A stretch of DNA of 64,000 nucleotides from Baekduia alba. Its GTDB lineage: Bacteria; Actinomycetota; Thermoleophilia; Solirubrobacterales; Solirubrobacteraceae. Location of the stretch: NCBI RefSeq assembly GCF_028416635.1, contig NZ_CP114013.1, forward strand, positions 1,426,001 to 1,490,000, in the 5' to 3' direction. Made by a program: the position numbers and the translations under genes. A model generated the notes under the pieces. The model was given only the letters and a program-made list of their open reading frames with translations. It did not search any database and was not told where the DNA came from. This document shows positions 38,899-47,212 of this stretch, one piece after another; within the stretch, counting starts at the first letter, position 1; the number at the start of each line of letters is the position of its first letter.

Positions 38899-38921
38899 AG
38901 GGCCGGCGTGTTGCCGGCCCT
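38899..38921 (+). terminator. Terminator of the ATP synthase operon
   Basis: GGGCCGGC and GCCGGCCC form a perfect 8-bp stem with the loop GTGTT, extended by an A-T pair and followed by TTCGTCGTTC. It is 32 bases after atpC. Confidence 0.85.
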
Positions 38922-39059
38922 TCGTCGTTCGACGGCAGGCGCGCCCTCCGCGGGAGTGGTGGCGCCGGTGCTGCCGGTCCTCCGCGGGCGATGACCGCGC
39001 GCCGAACGGCGCTGGGTCGTTTCGGCGGCAACTGCCTGGGTAGAAGGCCCGCGGATCCT

Positions 39060-40448
39060 ATGCGCAGCCTGCCCGTCCTCGCCGCCGTCGCGACCGCCGT
39101 CTTCGCCGTGTCCGCCACCGCGAACGCCGGGACGATCTCCGTGTCCGGCACGACGATCACCTACCAGGCCGCTTCTGGCGAGGCGAACTTCGTCACGATC
39201 AACTGGGGCAACGTCGGCGCGCCGGCCGACTTCATCCCGTCGCTCGACGATCACGCCGACGTCACCGCGGTGTCGCCGTGCACCTATGACGTCGCGCTCG
39301 GCGCGCGGTGCCCGTCGGCGGGGTCGAACCCGACGTACGTCGTCCATCTCGGCGACGGCAACGACATCGCGAGCTCGATCAACGACCACGCCGCGGGGCA
39401 TCACGTCGAGCTCTACGGCGAGGACGGCGACGACGACCTCGAGAGCGACGCCAGCTCCGACCTCCTGGACGGCGGGGCGGGCAACGACATGCTCACGCCC
39501 GACGAGGACGACTCGGGCGGCGGCGACGTCGTGGTCGGCGGTCCCGGCGAGGACACGCTGCAGACCGGCAACCCGACGGGCACGAACGGGCCGATCGGGG
39601 TGTCGTTCGACGGCGTCGCCAACGACGGCTATCCGGGCGAGAACGACAACTACGCGACCGACATGGAGGACTTGTCGGCGACGGGCGTGGCGCCGTCCGT
39701 CAACTTCGTCGGCAACGACGCGCGCAACGTGGTGCAGCTGCGCAGCGAGTCCGCCGACACGGTGTCCGGCCTGGGCGGCGACGACCTGATCGACGGCGCC
39801 AACGGCAACGACGTCCTCGACGGTGGCGACGGCAACGACACCATCTACGGCGGCGGCAACGACGACACCATCACCGGCGGGCCGGGGCTCGACTCGCTCT
39901 CCGGCGAGGGGTCGGCGAGCGGCCTGTTCATCTCGGTCGCGGGCAACGACCGGATCGACGCGCGCGACGGCGTCGCCGAGCAGCTCAACTGCGGGCCGGG
40001 CGCGGACACCGCGGTCGTCGACGCGCTCGACGTCGTCCCGCAGGATCCGGGCTCGCTGTGCGAGGTCGTCGACCGCCCGCCGGTGGTCGCGACCCCTCCG
40101 CCGGCGCCGGCACCGACGCTCGCCGCCGCGACGATCCGCTCGACCAGGCTGCGGGTGAGCAAGGACCGGGTCGCCGTCGTGCTCGCCTGCCCGAAGGGCG
40201 CGCCGACCTGCAAGGGCCGGCTGACGGTGCGGACGGCGACGAAGGTCAAGCTGGGCACCAAGCGCCGGACGGTGACGCTCGGGACCATCGCCTACACCAT
40301 CTCGGCGGGCCGGGCGAAGGCGCTGAAGCTCAAGTTGTCCCGCTCCGGCCGGTCGCTGATGAAGCGGCATAGGAGCCTGCGCGTGAAGCTCACGCTGACG
40401 CCCGCCAAGGGCAAGGCCACGACGCGGACGCTGACGCTGCGCCGCTGA
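39060..40448 (+). CDS. Secreted RTX-like calcium-binding repeat protein
   Basis: The 462-residue protein has a signal peptide (1-23) and blocks of the nonapeptide GGxGxDxLx (e.g. DGGDGNDTIYGGGNDDTITGG near 258-280), which bind Ca2+ as a parallel beta-roll. It also has one VSFDGVANDGYPGENDN module that recurs four times in the large protein at 50822. The C-terminal ~100 residues are a basic beta domain with two cysteines (LACPKGAPTCKG), probably wall-associated. ATG at 39060 starts the signal peptide exactly. Confidence 0.82.
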   Translation: MRSLPVLAAVATAVFAVSATANAGTISVSGTTITYQAASGEANFVTINWGNVGAPADFIPSLDDHADVTAVSPCTYDVALGARCPSAGSNPTYVVHLGDGNDIASSINDHAAGHHVELYGEDGDDDLESDASSDLLDGGAGNDMLTPDEDDSGGGDVVVGGPGEDTLQTGNPTGTNGPIGVSFDGVANDGYPGENDNYATDMEDLSATGVAPSVNFVGNDARNVVQLRSESADTVSGLGGDDLIDGANGNDVLDGGDGNDTIYGGGNDDTITGGPGLDSLSGEGSASGLFISVAGNDRIDARDGVAEQLNCGPGADTAVVDALDVVPQDPGSLCEVVDRPPVVATPPPAPAPTLAAATIRSTRLRVSKDRVAVVLACPKGAPTCKGRLTVRTATKVKLGTKRRTVTLGTIAYTISAGRAKALKLKLSRSGRSLMKRHRSLRVKLTLTPAKGKATTRTLTLRR

Positions 40449-40483
40449 GGGTCGCAGCGCGGGCGAGCGGGTACGACGGAACG

Positions 40484-40621
40484 ATGCGTCGCTTCGTCGA
40501 TCGCCTGCTCGTCGCCATCGGGCGACCGCGCGGTCGCGTGAGGCGACCGACGGCGCCCGCCGGCTACTGGGCGTACACGGTGAGGCTGCTGTTCGGCGAG
40601 CGCGATGACGGGCGCCGCTGA
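40484..40621 (+). CDS. Possible small basic protein (45 aa)
   Basis: An ORF of 45 codons, MRRFVDRLLVAIGRPRGR at the start and YWAYTVRLLFGER near the end, lies in the gap after the RTX-like gene. A TACGAC element precedes it but no clear ribosome site. It is highly Arg-rich, so it may be chance coding in high-GC DNA. Confidence 0.28.
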   Translation: MRRFVDRLLVAIGRPRGRVRRPTAPAGYWAYTVRLLFGERDDGRR

Positions 40622-40629
40622 CCTCGGGA

Positions 40630-40687
40630 CGTCGCCGGTGATCCGGTGTCCGCGGAAGACACCAGAACCCCGTTGACCGCGGCGACG
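40630..40687. repeat. REP-like two-part hairpin next to the RAYT gene
   Basis: An inner stem GGTGTC / GACACC (40645-40650 and 40658-40663) with loop CGCGGAA lies within outer arms CGTCGCCG (40630-40637) and CGGCGACG (40680-40687). It ends one base from the RAYT stop codon. The core TCxGGTGTC...GACACCAGA also occurs in the foldback element at 60417-60455. Confidence 0.5.
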
Positions 40688-40688
40688 G

Positions 40689-41264
40689 TCATGCCGCGTG
40701 CTCGGCGCCGCCGTAGTCCTCCGGCCGCGGGCGCGGGCGGCGGGCGCGCTCCATCACGTAGCGGGCGTAGCGCCGGCGGGCGGCCGCGTCGGCGGCGCCG
40801 CAGAGCAGCGTGAGGAGGTCGTCGGTTGCGAGCCAGGGCGGGGTCGGGACGGCGCCGAGCGTCGCGGCGTGGCTGCTCCAGCGGTAGCGCGACGCCTCGA
40901 CGCAGAGGCCGGCGTCGACCGGGTTGCTCGCGATGTAGGCGGCGACGGCCCAGAGCTGCTGATCGGAGCGGATCCGGGTGGCGCGGGCGCCCGGCTGCCA
41001 GACGATGTCGGCCTGCCCGTGACGCAACCCGAGCGCCCGCGCATGCGCCTGGCGCAACCGCCGCCGCCCGACGCGCAGGTCCGCCCGCGGCGCCTCGATG
41101 AGCAAGTGCGTGTGGTTGCGCATCAGGCAGTACGCCAGACACCGCCAGCCATACCGCTCGGTGACACCGGCGAGCGACTCCAGATACGACCGCCGATCGA
41201 CGTCATCGACGAAGATCCGCGCGCCATCAGCACCACGCGCGACGAGATGGTGGATGAGGTCCAT
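40689..41264 (-). CDS. REP-associated tyrosine transposase (RAYT, Y1/HUH superfamily)
   Basis: The 191-residue protein opens HHLVARGADGARIFVDDVDRRSYL, has the HUH-type motif MRNHTHLLI (His51 and His53), and YIASNPVDAGL with the likely catalytic Tyr110. These are the marks of TnpA-REP proteins, single-copy domesticated relatives of IS200/IS605 transposases that cut REP hairpins. It is full length. There are no IS ends or second gene (tnpB). A REP-like hairpin abuts its stop codon. Confidence 0.85.
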   Translation of the reverse strand: MDLIHHLVARGADGARIFVDDVDRRSYLESLAGVTERYGWRCLAYCLMRNHTHLLIEAPRADLRVGRRRLRQAHARALGLRHGQADIVWQPGARATRIRSDQQLWAVAAYIASNPVDAGLCVEASRYRWSSHAATLGAVPTPPWLATDDLLTLLCGAADAAARRRYARYVMERARRPRPRPEDYGGAEHAA

Positions 41265-41330
41265 GCCCCCTTTAGGGCTGCAGGACCGAGAACTCGCCCC
41301 CCGTGGGCGCGCCGGCGGAGAGCGGCGACG

Positions 41331-41353
41331 CTAGGCGGCGCGCAGCCGCCTAG
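41331..41353 (-). terminator. Hairpin overlapping the stop codon of the zinc-ribbon gene
   Basis: CTAGGCGGC and GCCGCCTAG form a perfect 9-bp stem with a 5-base loop. The 3' arm contains the TAG stop of the minus-strand gene at 41350. Confidence 0.5.
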
Positions 41354-41688
41354 AAGTCCTCCGGCAGCACCCCGCCCGCCTCCAGCGCCCGCGAGAACTG
41401 ACCCAGCTCGTCGATGAACCGCGCCACGGAGACGATCTCCAGTGCCGACTCGATCTCGCTCACCGCCGCGTCGTTGGCGAGCTCGAGGGCCTCGAGCTCC
41501 ACGTCCTCGACCTCACCGGTCGACAGCCGGTCGCAGTTCTTGCACTGGAGCGCCAGGAGGTAGAGACCCTCGTCGACGAGGTCGAGCAGGGCGATGGGAA
41601 CGACGAAGGGTCGCCCGCAGCCTGTGCAGGTCTCCAGACCGGTGGGTCGTTGGGTGGGGGAGAGGTCCCTGTCCTCAGCCATACCCAT
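41350..41688 (-). CDS. Zinc-ribbon-like hypothetical protein
   Basis: The 112-residue protein has CTGCG near 21-25 and CKNC near 49-52, a four-cysteine zinc ribbon. An acidic helical C-terminal half (Glu/Leu-rich, 58-112) follows. No family is recognised. ATG at 41688 or 41682 are both possible. It may be a regulatory or rRNA/protein-binding factor; nothing nearby clarifies its job. Confidence 0.65.
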   Translation of the reverse strand: MGMAEDRDLSPTQRPTGLETCTGCGRPFVVPIALLDLVDEGLYLLALQCKNCDRLSTGEVEDVELEALELANDAAVSEIESALEIVSVARFIDELGQFSRALEAGGVLPEDF

Positions 41689-41773
41689 ATGAACGGAGGC
41701 GGACCGAAGAACTTGTGGCGAATTGGACGCTTGATCGGCAAGTGACGAACTACCCGCCGGTGCATCGTTGCCG

Positions 41774-42880
41774 CTACTGGTCGCGCTCGATTCCGGCAGA
41801 CCGGGAGCCTTCGCACAGCGCGTCCAGGCCGAAGGCCGCGACCGGTCCCAACGCGCCGACGCCGAGCACCCGGCCGTTGGCGGCGGCGTGCGCGCCCCAG
41901 GCCAGCATCCCGGCGGTGTAGTCGTAGCCGTTGACCCCCGCCAGCCGGACCCGCGACAGCACGCGACCGCTGTCGTCGCTGGCCTCGGCGACCACCAGCG
42001 ACCCGGACTTCGCCCGCTCGTCGGCGTTCGGTCCGCCGCTCGAGCCCTTGACGCCGCGCGCGACCACCTCGCCGAGCACGCTCCGCACCGCCGGGAGCCG
42101 CGTCGCGACCGCCAGCCCGGCCGAGAACACCCGCAGCGCGTCAGACGCGCCGCCGAACCAGCCCAGGTACACGTCGACGTCGCGCAGCCCCGGAAACGAC
42201 CCCGGCAGCCCGAAGTGCTCCGACGATCCGGCCGAGATCCCCTTCCGCGCCTGCCCGTCCACGTCGAACGTCCGCACCCGCGCGCCCGGACGCTCGGTCA
42301 CCATCCGCCCGCCGCGCCACGCGAACGACGGCTCCAGGAACACGCCCGCCGCCGACGCCCGCGTCCCGCCGCTCATCGCGCCCGCGCCGCCGCCGCCCAG
42401 CAGGAAGTAGCCGATCGCCACCGCGGTGGCGCCCTCGCCGGCCTCGCGCAGCGCCAGCGCGCCCGCCAGGTTCCCCGGCACCCAGTCGTAGCCCATCGCC
42501 GTGACCAGCGCGCATCCGGCCTCGGCGGCACGCGGCCCGTAGACCGAGAACACGTCCCGGATGAACGGCGTCTCGCCCGTGGAATCCAGGTACGTCGCGC
42601 CCGCGCCCAGCGCCGCCTCCACCGCCGGCGCGCCCCAGCGCGCGAACGGCCCGACGCAGGACACCAGGACGTCGCCGCGCTCCACCAGGGCGCTCACCGA
42701 CGCCGGACGCCGTACGTCCGCCACCGCCCAGTCCAATCCGCCGAGCTGGTCGGCCAGCGCGCGGACCCGCGCCTCGCTGCGCGCCGCCAGCACCGGCCGC
42801 TCGCCGATGCCCGCGAGCTCGCGCGCGGCGAGCTCCCCCGTGTATCCCGTAGCCCCGAACAGCACGATGCGGCCGGCCAT
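41774..42880 (-). CDS. Saccharopine-dehydrogenase-like NAD(P)-binding reductase
   Basis: The 368-residue protein starts with a Rossmann motif IVLFGATGYTGELAARELA and continues SCVGPFARWGAPAVEAALGAGATYLDSTGE. This is the pattern of the saccharopine dehydrogenase-like / trans-acting enoyl reductase group. These act on diverse substrates, including lipid intermediates in mycobacteria. No lysine-pathway genes are nearby, so true saccharopine dehydrogenase activity is unlikely. It is divergent from the M20 gene. Confidence 0.8.
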   Translation of the reverse strand: MAGRIVLFGATGYTGELAARELAGIGERPVLAARSEARVRALADQLGGLDWAVADVRRPASVSALVERGDVLVSCVGPFARWGAPAVEAALGAGATYLDSTGETPFIRDVFSVYGPRAAEAGCALVTAMGYDWVPGNLAGALALREAGEGATAVAIGYFLLGGGGAGAMSGGTRASAAGVFLEPSFAWRGGRMVTERPGARVRTFDVDGQARKGISAGSSEHFGLPGSFPGLRDVDVYLGWFGGASDALRVFSAGLAVATRLPAVRSVLGEVVARGVKGSSGGPNADERAKSGSLVVAEASDDSGRVLSRVRLAGVNGYDYTAGMLAWGAHAAANGRVLGVGALGPVAAFGLDALCEGSRSAGIERDQ

Positions 42881-42929
42881 GCGGCCGACCCTATCCCGCC
42901 CGCCCGGCTTACGCGACGGCCCCGCTCGG

Positions 42930-42935
42930 TACCCT
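42930..42935 (+). promoter_or_regulatory. TACCCT -10-like element, leaderless start
   Basis: It ends 7 bases before the ATG of the M20 deacylase at 42943; no ribosome site fits in the gap. Confidence 0.4.
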
Positions 42936-42942
42936 GGACCGG

Positions 42943-44094
42943 ATGGACGAACGCGTCCTGGCTGAGCGACTGATCACCTACGACACGTCCACGCTCGACG
43001 GCCTCAGGGCCGCCGCGGGGTTCGTGAAGGGGTGGCTGGAGTCGCGCGAGCTCGAGGTGAAGAGCCTCGAGCACGACGGGCTGCCCGTCGTGATGGTCGA
43101 CGTCGGTGGGCGGGGGGGTCCGAATCCCGAGAACCCGCCGACGGTCATCCTGCATGGCCACCTCGACGTCGTGCCCGCCTACGCGCACCAGTTCGAGCCC
43201 CGGATCGAGGGCGACCGGCTCATCGGCCGCGGCGCCTACGACATGAAGGGCGCGCTCGCGGCGATGATGTGCGCGGTCAAGGACGTCGCGGACAACCCCG
43301 ACGTCCGCGTCCGCTTCGTCTGCGTCCCGGACGAGGAGTCCGACGACGTCTCGTCGCGCTCGATCGACGCGCTCGTCTCCGGCGGCTACCGCGGCGACTT
43401 CGCGATCACCGGCGAGCCGACCGACCTCCACATCGGCGTCCAGGCCAAGGGCGTCCTCGCGGTCCGCGTCGCGGTCCACGGCCGCGCGGCGCACGGCTCT
43501 ACGCCGTGGCTGGGCGACAACGCGATCCTCAAGGCCCACGACGCGTTCCGCCGGATCGAGACGCTCCCGTTCTCCCGCGAGTCCTCCGACCTCTTCGACC
43601 GCCCGAGCATCAACCTGGCGCGGATCGAGGGCGGCGACGCCTTCAACAAGGTCCCGGACCGTTGCACGATGGACGTCGACATCCGCTTCCTGCCGACCCA
43701 GGACGCCGGCGACATCCTGTCCCAGATCCGGGCGATCCCGGACGTCGAGGTCCTCAAGTGCTTCACGCGCGCGCCCGCCGTGGTGTCGCGCCGCAACCCC
43801 TACGTCCGCGCGCTGCGCGACGGCATCGGCCGCTCCATCGAGGGCGAGGCGATGAGCGTCGGCCGCGACGGCGCGTCCGACGCGATCGCGTTCCTGGAGG
43901 CCGGCATCCCCGCCGTGGAGTTCGGGCCCGTCGGCGCCGGCCACCACGGGCCGGACGAGTGGGTCTCGATCGCCTCGCTCAAGCGCTTCCGCCAGGCGCT
44001 CACCGACTTCGTGACGCTGCTGCCCACCTGGCTGGAGCGCGAGGCGCCCGACGGCGGCCCCGATCTGCGCGCGGTCGAAGGCGGCCTGGCGTGA
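42943..44094 (+). CDS. M20-family deacylase (ArgE/DapE-like)
   Basis: The 383-residue metallopeptidase has the first metal-ligand motif HGHLDVVPA, then GAYDMKGALAAMM, the catalytic PDEESDD and the ITGEPTDLH ligand region. A dimerisation domain lies between. It would hydrolyse an N-acyl amino acid or similar amide with a di-zinc centre. The exact substrate is open: acetylornithine and succinyl-diaminopimelate are only the best-known ones. Its stop overlaps the next gene's GTG (GTGA). Confidence 0.88.
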   Translation: MDERVLAERLITYDTSTLDGLRAAAGFVKGWLESRELEVKSLEHDGLPVVMVDVGGRGGPNPENPPTVILHGHLDVVPAYAHQFEPRIEGDRLIGRGAYDMKGALAAMMCAVKDVADNPDVRVRFVCVPDEESDDVSSRSIDALVSGGYRGDFAITGEPTDLHIGVQAKGVLAVRVAVHGRAAHGSTPWLGDNAILKAHDAFRRIETLPFSRESSDLFDRPSINLARIEGGDAFNKVPDRCTMDVDIRFLPTQDAGDILSQIRAIPDVEVLKCFTRAPAVVSRRNPYVRALRDGIGRSIEGEAMSVGRDGASDAIAFLEAGIPAVEFGPVGAGHHGPDEWVSIASLKRFRQALTDFVTLLPTWLEREAPDGGPDLRAVEGGLA

Positions 44095-45668
44095 AGCTCC
44101 CCAAGGAGGAACGGCCCCCGCGCGAGGGGCTGCGGTTCCTCGCGCGCGCGACCGGCAGCCTGGTCCTGATCGTCCTGCTGACCGCGGGCGCCACCGCCAC
44201 GGCGAGCCTCCTGCAGATCAAGGAGATCATCAAGCCGCCGAAGTCCGCGCCGCCGCCGGTCAAGACCGCCAAGGGCACCCTCGAGGACGCCAAGCCCGGC
44301 AAGCCGCAGACGATCCTGATCCTCGGCTCCGACCGCCGTTGGAGCGACCTCAAGAAGAACAACCCGGCGCTGGCCAAGAGCAACCCCGCGCGCTCGGACA
44401 CGATCCTGCTCGTCCGCATGGACCCCAAGCAGGAGGCGACCGCGGTCCTCTCGATCCCGCGCGACCTGAAGGTCCTGATCCCGGGCTACGGCGTCAACAA
44501 GATCAACGCGGCCTACTCGCTGGGCGGCCCCGACCTGACGGCCAACACCATCAAGTCGCTGTTCGGCGAGGACTTCAAGATCAACCACATCATCAACGTC
44601 AACTTCAGCGGCTTCCGCCAGGTCGTCGACGCGCTCGGCTGCATCTACGCCGACGTCGACCGGCGCTACTACCACTCCAACCTCGGCCTCCCGGTCTCCG
44701 CCCACTACGCGGAGATCGACGTCAAGCCCGGCTACCAGCAGCTGTGCGGCCAGCGCGCGCTCGACTACGTGCGCTTCCGCCACGCCGACTCCGACATCGT
44801 GCGCGCCGCGCGCCAGCAGGACTTCCTGCGCGCCGCCAAGGACCAGCTGAGCACGTCGTCGCTCATCGACGACCGCGACCAGCTGATCAAGATCATGCAG
44901 AAGAGCACGCAGACCGACGAGAGCCTGCGCTCGGTCAAGGGCGTGCTCAAGCTCGCCAAGCTCGCGATCTTCTCCGCCGGCCATCCGGTCGCGCAGATCA
45001 AGTTCCCGCCCGTGTACTCCGGCGACGCCGAGACCGGCGAGTACGTCGAGGCCTCCGAGAACACGCTGCTCAGCCTGCGCAACCAGTTCTTCCACGCGTC
45101 GCCCGAGGTCAAGAAGTCCAAGTCCTCCAAGAAGACGACCAAGGCCTCCAAGAAGAAGGCCGAGAAGGCCGGCAACGCCCGCGTCGCCAACGCGAGGCTC
45201 GTCAAGTCCACGCACGTCGGCGAGGACCTCGTGGCACGCACGGTCGCCAGCCACCGCCTCGGCTTCCGCCTCTACTTCCCGGCCCAGCTGACGCCGAACG
45301 GGCGCTACGCGAGCACCGTCAACGACGGGACGACGAGCAGCGCGACGCCGCGCGTGTACACGCTGCGCGACCGCGCGGGTCGCAAGCACCGCGCCTACCG
45401 CCTGGTGGTCCTCGAGAACCTCTCCGAGGGCAGCTACTACGGTGTGGAGGGCACGAGCTGGATGACGCCGCCCCTGCTGGCCCATCCGACGTCCACGCTG
45501 ACGGTGCACGGTCGCAAGCTGGAGCTGTTCAAGTCGGGCAGCCGGCTGCGATACGTCGCCTGGAAGCGCAAGGATGCCGTGTACTGGGTCTCGAACTCGC
45601 TGACCCTGAACCTGTCCAACGCGCAGATGCTCGGCATCGCCGCTTCCCTCACCCACCTCGGCTCTTGA
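44091..45668 (+). CDS. LytR-CpsA-Psr family cell-wall glycopolymer ligase, copy 1
   Basis: The 525-residue protein has an N-terminal membrane anchor (about 20-38) and an extracellular LCP domain with RSDTILLVRM, LSIPRDLKV, NKINAAYS and YVRFRHADSDIVRAARQQDFL. Arg and Asp residues in these bind the polyprenyl pyrophosphate. A Lys/Ser/Thr-rich linker (near 340-365) leads to a C-terminal domain shared with copy 2. LCP enzymes join lipid-linked glycopolymers to peptidoglycan. GTG start inside the upstream stop. Confidence 0.92.
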   Translation: MKLPKEERPPREGLRFLARATGSLVLIVLLTAGATATASLLQIKEIIKPPKSAPPPVKTAKGTLEDAKPGKPQTILILGSDRRWSDLKKNNPALAKSNPARSDTILLVRMDPKQEATAVLSIPRDLKVLIPGYGVNKINAAYSLGGPDLTANTIKSLFGEDFKINHIINVNFSGFRQVVDALGCIYADVDRRYYHSNLGLPVSAHYAEIDVKPGYQQLCGQRALDYVRFRHADSDIVRAARQQDFLRAAKDQLSTSSLIDDRDQLIKIMQKSTQTDESLRSVKGVLKLAKLAIFSAGHPVAQIKFPPVYSGDAETGEYVEASENTLLSLRNQFFHASPEVKKSKSSKKTTKASKKKAEKAGNARVANARLVKSTHVGEDLVARTVASHRLGFRLYFPAQLTPNGRYASTVNDGTTSSATPRVYTLRDRAGRKHRAYRLVVLENLSEGSYYGVEGTSWMTPPLLAHPTSTLTVHGRKLELFKSGSRLRYVAWKRKDAVYWVSNSLTLNLSNAQMLGIAASLTHLGS

Positions 45669-47167
45669 GCGCCACGCCCGACGACGACCGCCCGCCGCGC
45701 CTCGCGTTCGGGATGTACAAGCGCTTCCTGCTCGGAGCGCTCGTCGTCGTGCTCGCCTCCGCCGCCACGGTCTCGACCGCCGCGCTGCTGGAGATCAAGG
45801 ACGACGGGGACATCTTCTTCAAGAACTCGACGGGCCTGGGCAGGGAGGTCAAGGGCGCGCTGGACGGCGTCGATCCCGGCGGCCCGCAGACGATCCTGCT
45901 GCTGGGCTCCGACCAGCGCTACATCGACATCAAGCAGAAGAACCCGGTCCGGTCGGACACGATCATCCTGCTGCGCCTGGACCCGTCCAAGGGCGCGACG
46001 TCGGTGATGTCGATCCCGCGCGACCTCAAGGTGGCGATCCCCGGCCACGGCACGGACAAGATCAACGCGGCCTACGCGATCGGCGGACCCGCGCTGTCGG
46101 TCAAGACGATCCGCAACCTGCTGCACATCCCGATCACGCACGTGGTCAACATCAACTTCGGCGGCTTCCGCCGTGCCGTGGACCGCCTGGGCTGCGTCTA
46201 CACCGACGTCGACCGCCGCTACTTCAACGACAACAGCCCGCCGTTCGGCGGCGGCGGCGACTACGCGACGATCGACGTCAAGGCCGGCTACCAGAAGCTC
46301 TGCGGCCAGGACGCGCTGGACTTCGTCCGCTACCGCCACTTCGACACCGACCTCGTCCGCGCCGCGCGCCAGCAGCAGTTCCTGGCCGACGCGAAGGACC
46401 AGATCGGCGTCGGCAAGCTGTTCAGCGACCGCAAGGCGCTGCTGAAGATCTTCGGGCGCTACACCCAGACCGACATCAGCTCCGACAGCGCGATCCTGCG
46501 CCTGCTCAAGCTCGCGTTCGAGTCCGCCCAGAAGCCCGTCCAGGAGGTGCGCTTCCCGGGCGACATCGGTGGCGACTACGTCACGGTCACGCCGGAGAAC
46601 CTGGCTGCGGTCACCAAGCGCTTCATGAACGCCGAGGCGTCCAAGAAGCCCGCGGCGGCGACCACGACGACGGCCGAGAAGCGCCCGTCCAAGAAGTCGA
46701 AGTCGTCCGCGCGCTCGACCGCGCTGCCGCCCGGGATGATCAAGGCGGGCACGGGCGCTGAGGACGAGGCGGTGCGCCTGGCGACCAAGCTGCCGTTCTC
46801 GGTGTACTACCCGACGACCGCGATCGCGGGCGCCCAGCTGCTGCCCGACCACAGCCGCGCCTACGACATCTACGACCGCGGCGGCCACAAGTACCGCGCG
46901 TACCGCATGGTCATCAAGACCGAGGACCTCGGCCAGTACTACGGCGTGCAGGGCACGAGCTGGGGCGCGCCGCCGATCCTCGACAACCCGAGCGAGCGGC
47001 GCAGGATGGCGGGCCGGACCTACCAGCTGTTCTACGACGGCAGCCGCCTGCGGCTCGTCTCGTGGCGCTCGGGCAAGGCCGTCTACTGGATCTCGAACAC
47101 GCTGCTGTCGTCGATCGGCAACAAGCAGATGCTGGCCATGGCGCGCTCGGTCGGCCGCATCCGCTGA
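45665..47167 (+). CDS. LytR-CpsA-Psr family cell-wall glycopolymer ligase, copy 2
   Basis: A 500-residue paralogue of the preceding protein, with anchor helix near 20-40, RSDTIILLRL, MSIPRDLKV, DKINAAYA and FVRYRHFDTDLVRAARQQQFL, a Lys/Ser/Thr-rich linker, and the same C-terminal domain (YYGVQGTSW versus YYGVEGTSW). TTG at 45665 overlapping the upstream TGA is the likely start; ATG at 45713 is the fallback but removes an N-terminal stretch. The pair probably arose by tandem duplication. Confidence 0.9.
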   Translation: MSATPDDDRPPRLAFGMYKRFLLGALVVVLASAATVSTAALLEIKDDGDIFFKNSTGLGREVKGALDGVDPGGPQTILLLGSDQRYIDIKQKNPVRSDTIILLRLDPSKGATSVMSIPRDLKVAIPGHGTDKINAAYAIGGPALSVKTIRNLLHIPITHVVNINFGGFRRAVDRLGCVYTDVDRRYFNDNSPPFGGGGDYATIDVKAGYQKLCGQDALDFVRYRHFDTDLVRAARQQQFLADAKDQIGVGKLFSDRKALLKIFGRYTQTDISSDSAILRLLKLAFESAQKPVQEVRFPGDIGGDYVTVTPENLAAVTKRFMNAEASKKPAAATTTTAEKRPSKKSKSSARSTALPPGMIKAGTGAEDEAVRLATKLPFSVYYPTTAIAGAQLLPDHSRAYDIYDRGGHKYRAYRMVIKTEDLGQYYGVQGTSWGAPPILDNPSERRRMAGRTYQLFYDGSRLRLVSWRSGKAVYWISNTLLSSIGNKQMLAMARSVGRIR

Positions 47168-47212
47168 CCTCGCGGCGGCGGCGCATCGCCCTCCGCTAGC
47201 CTCTCGCGCTTC

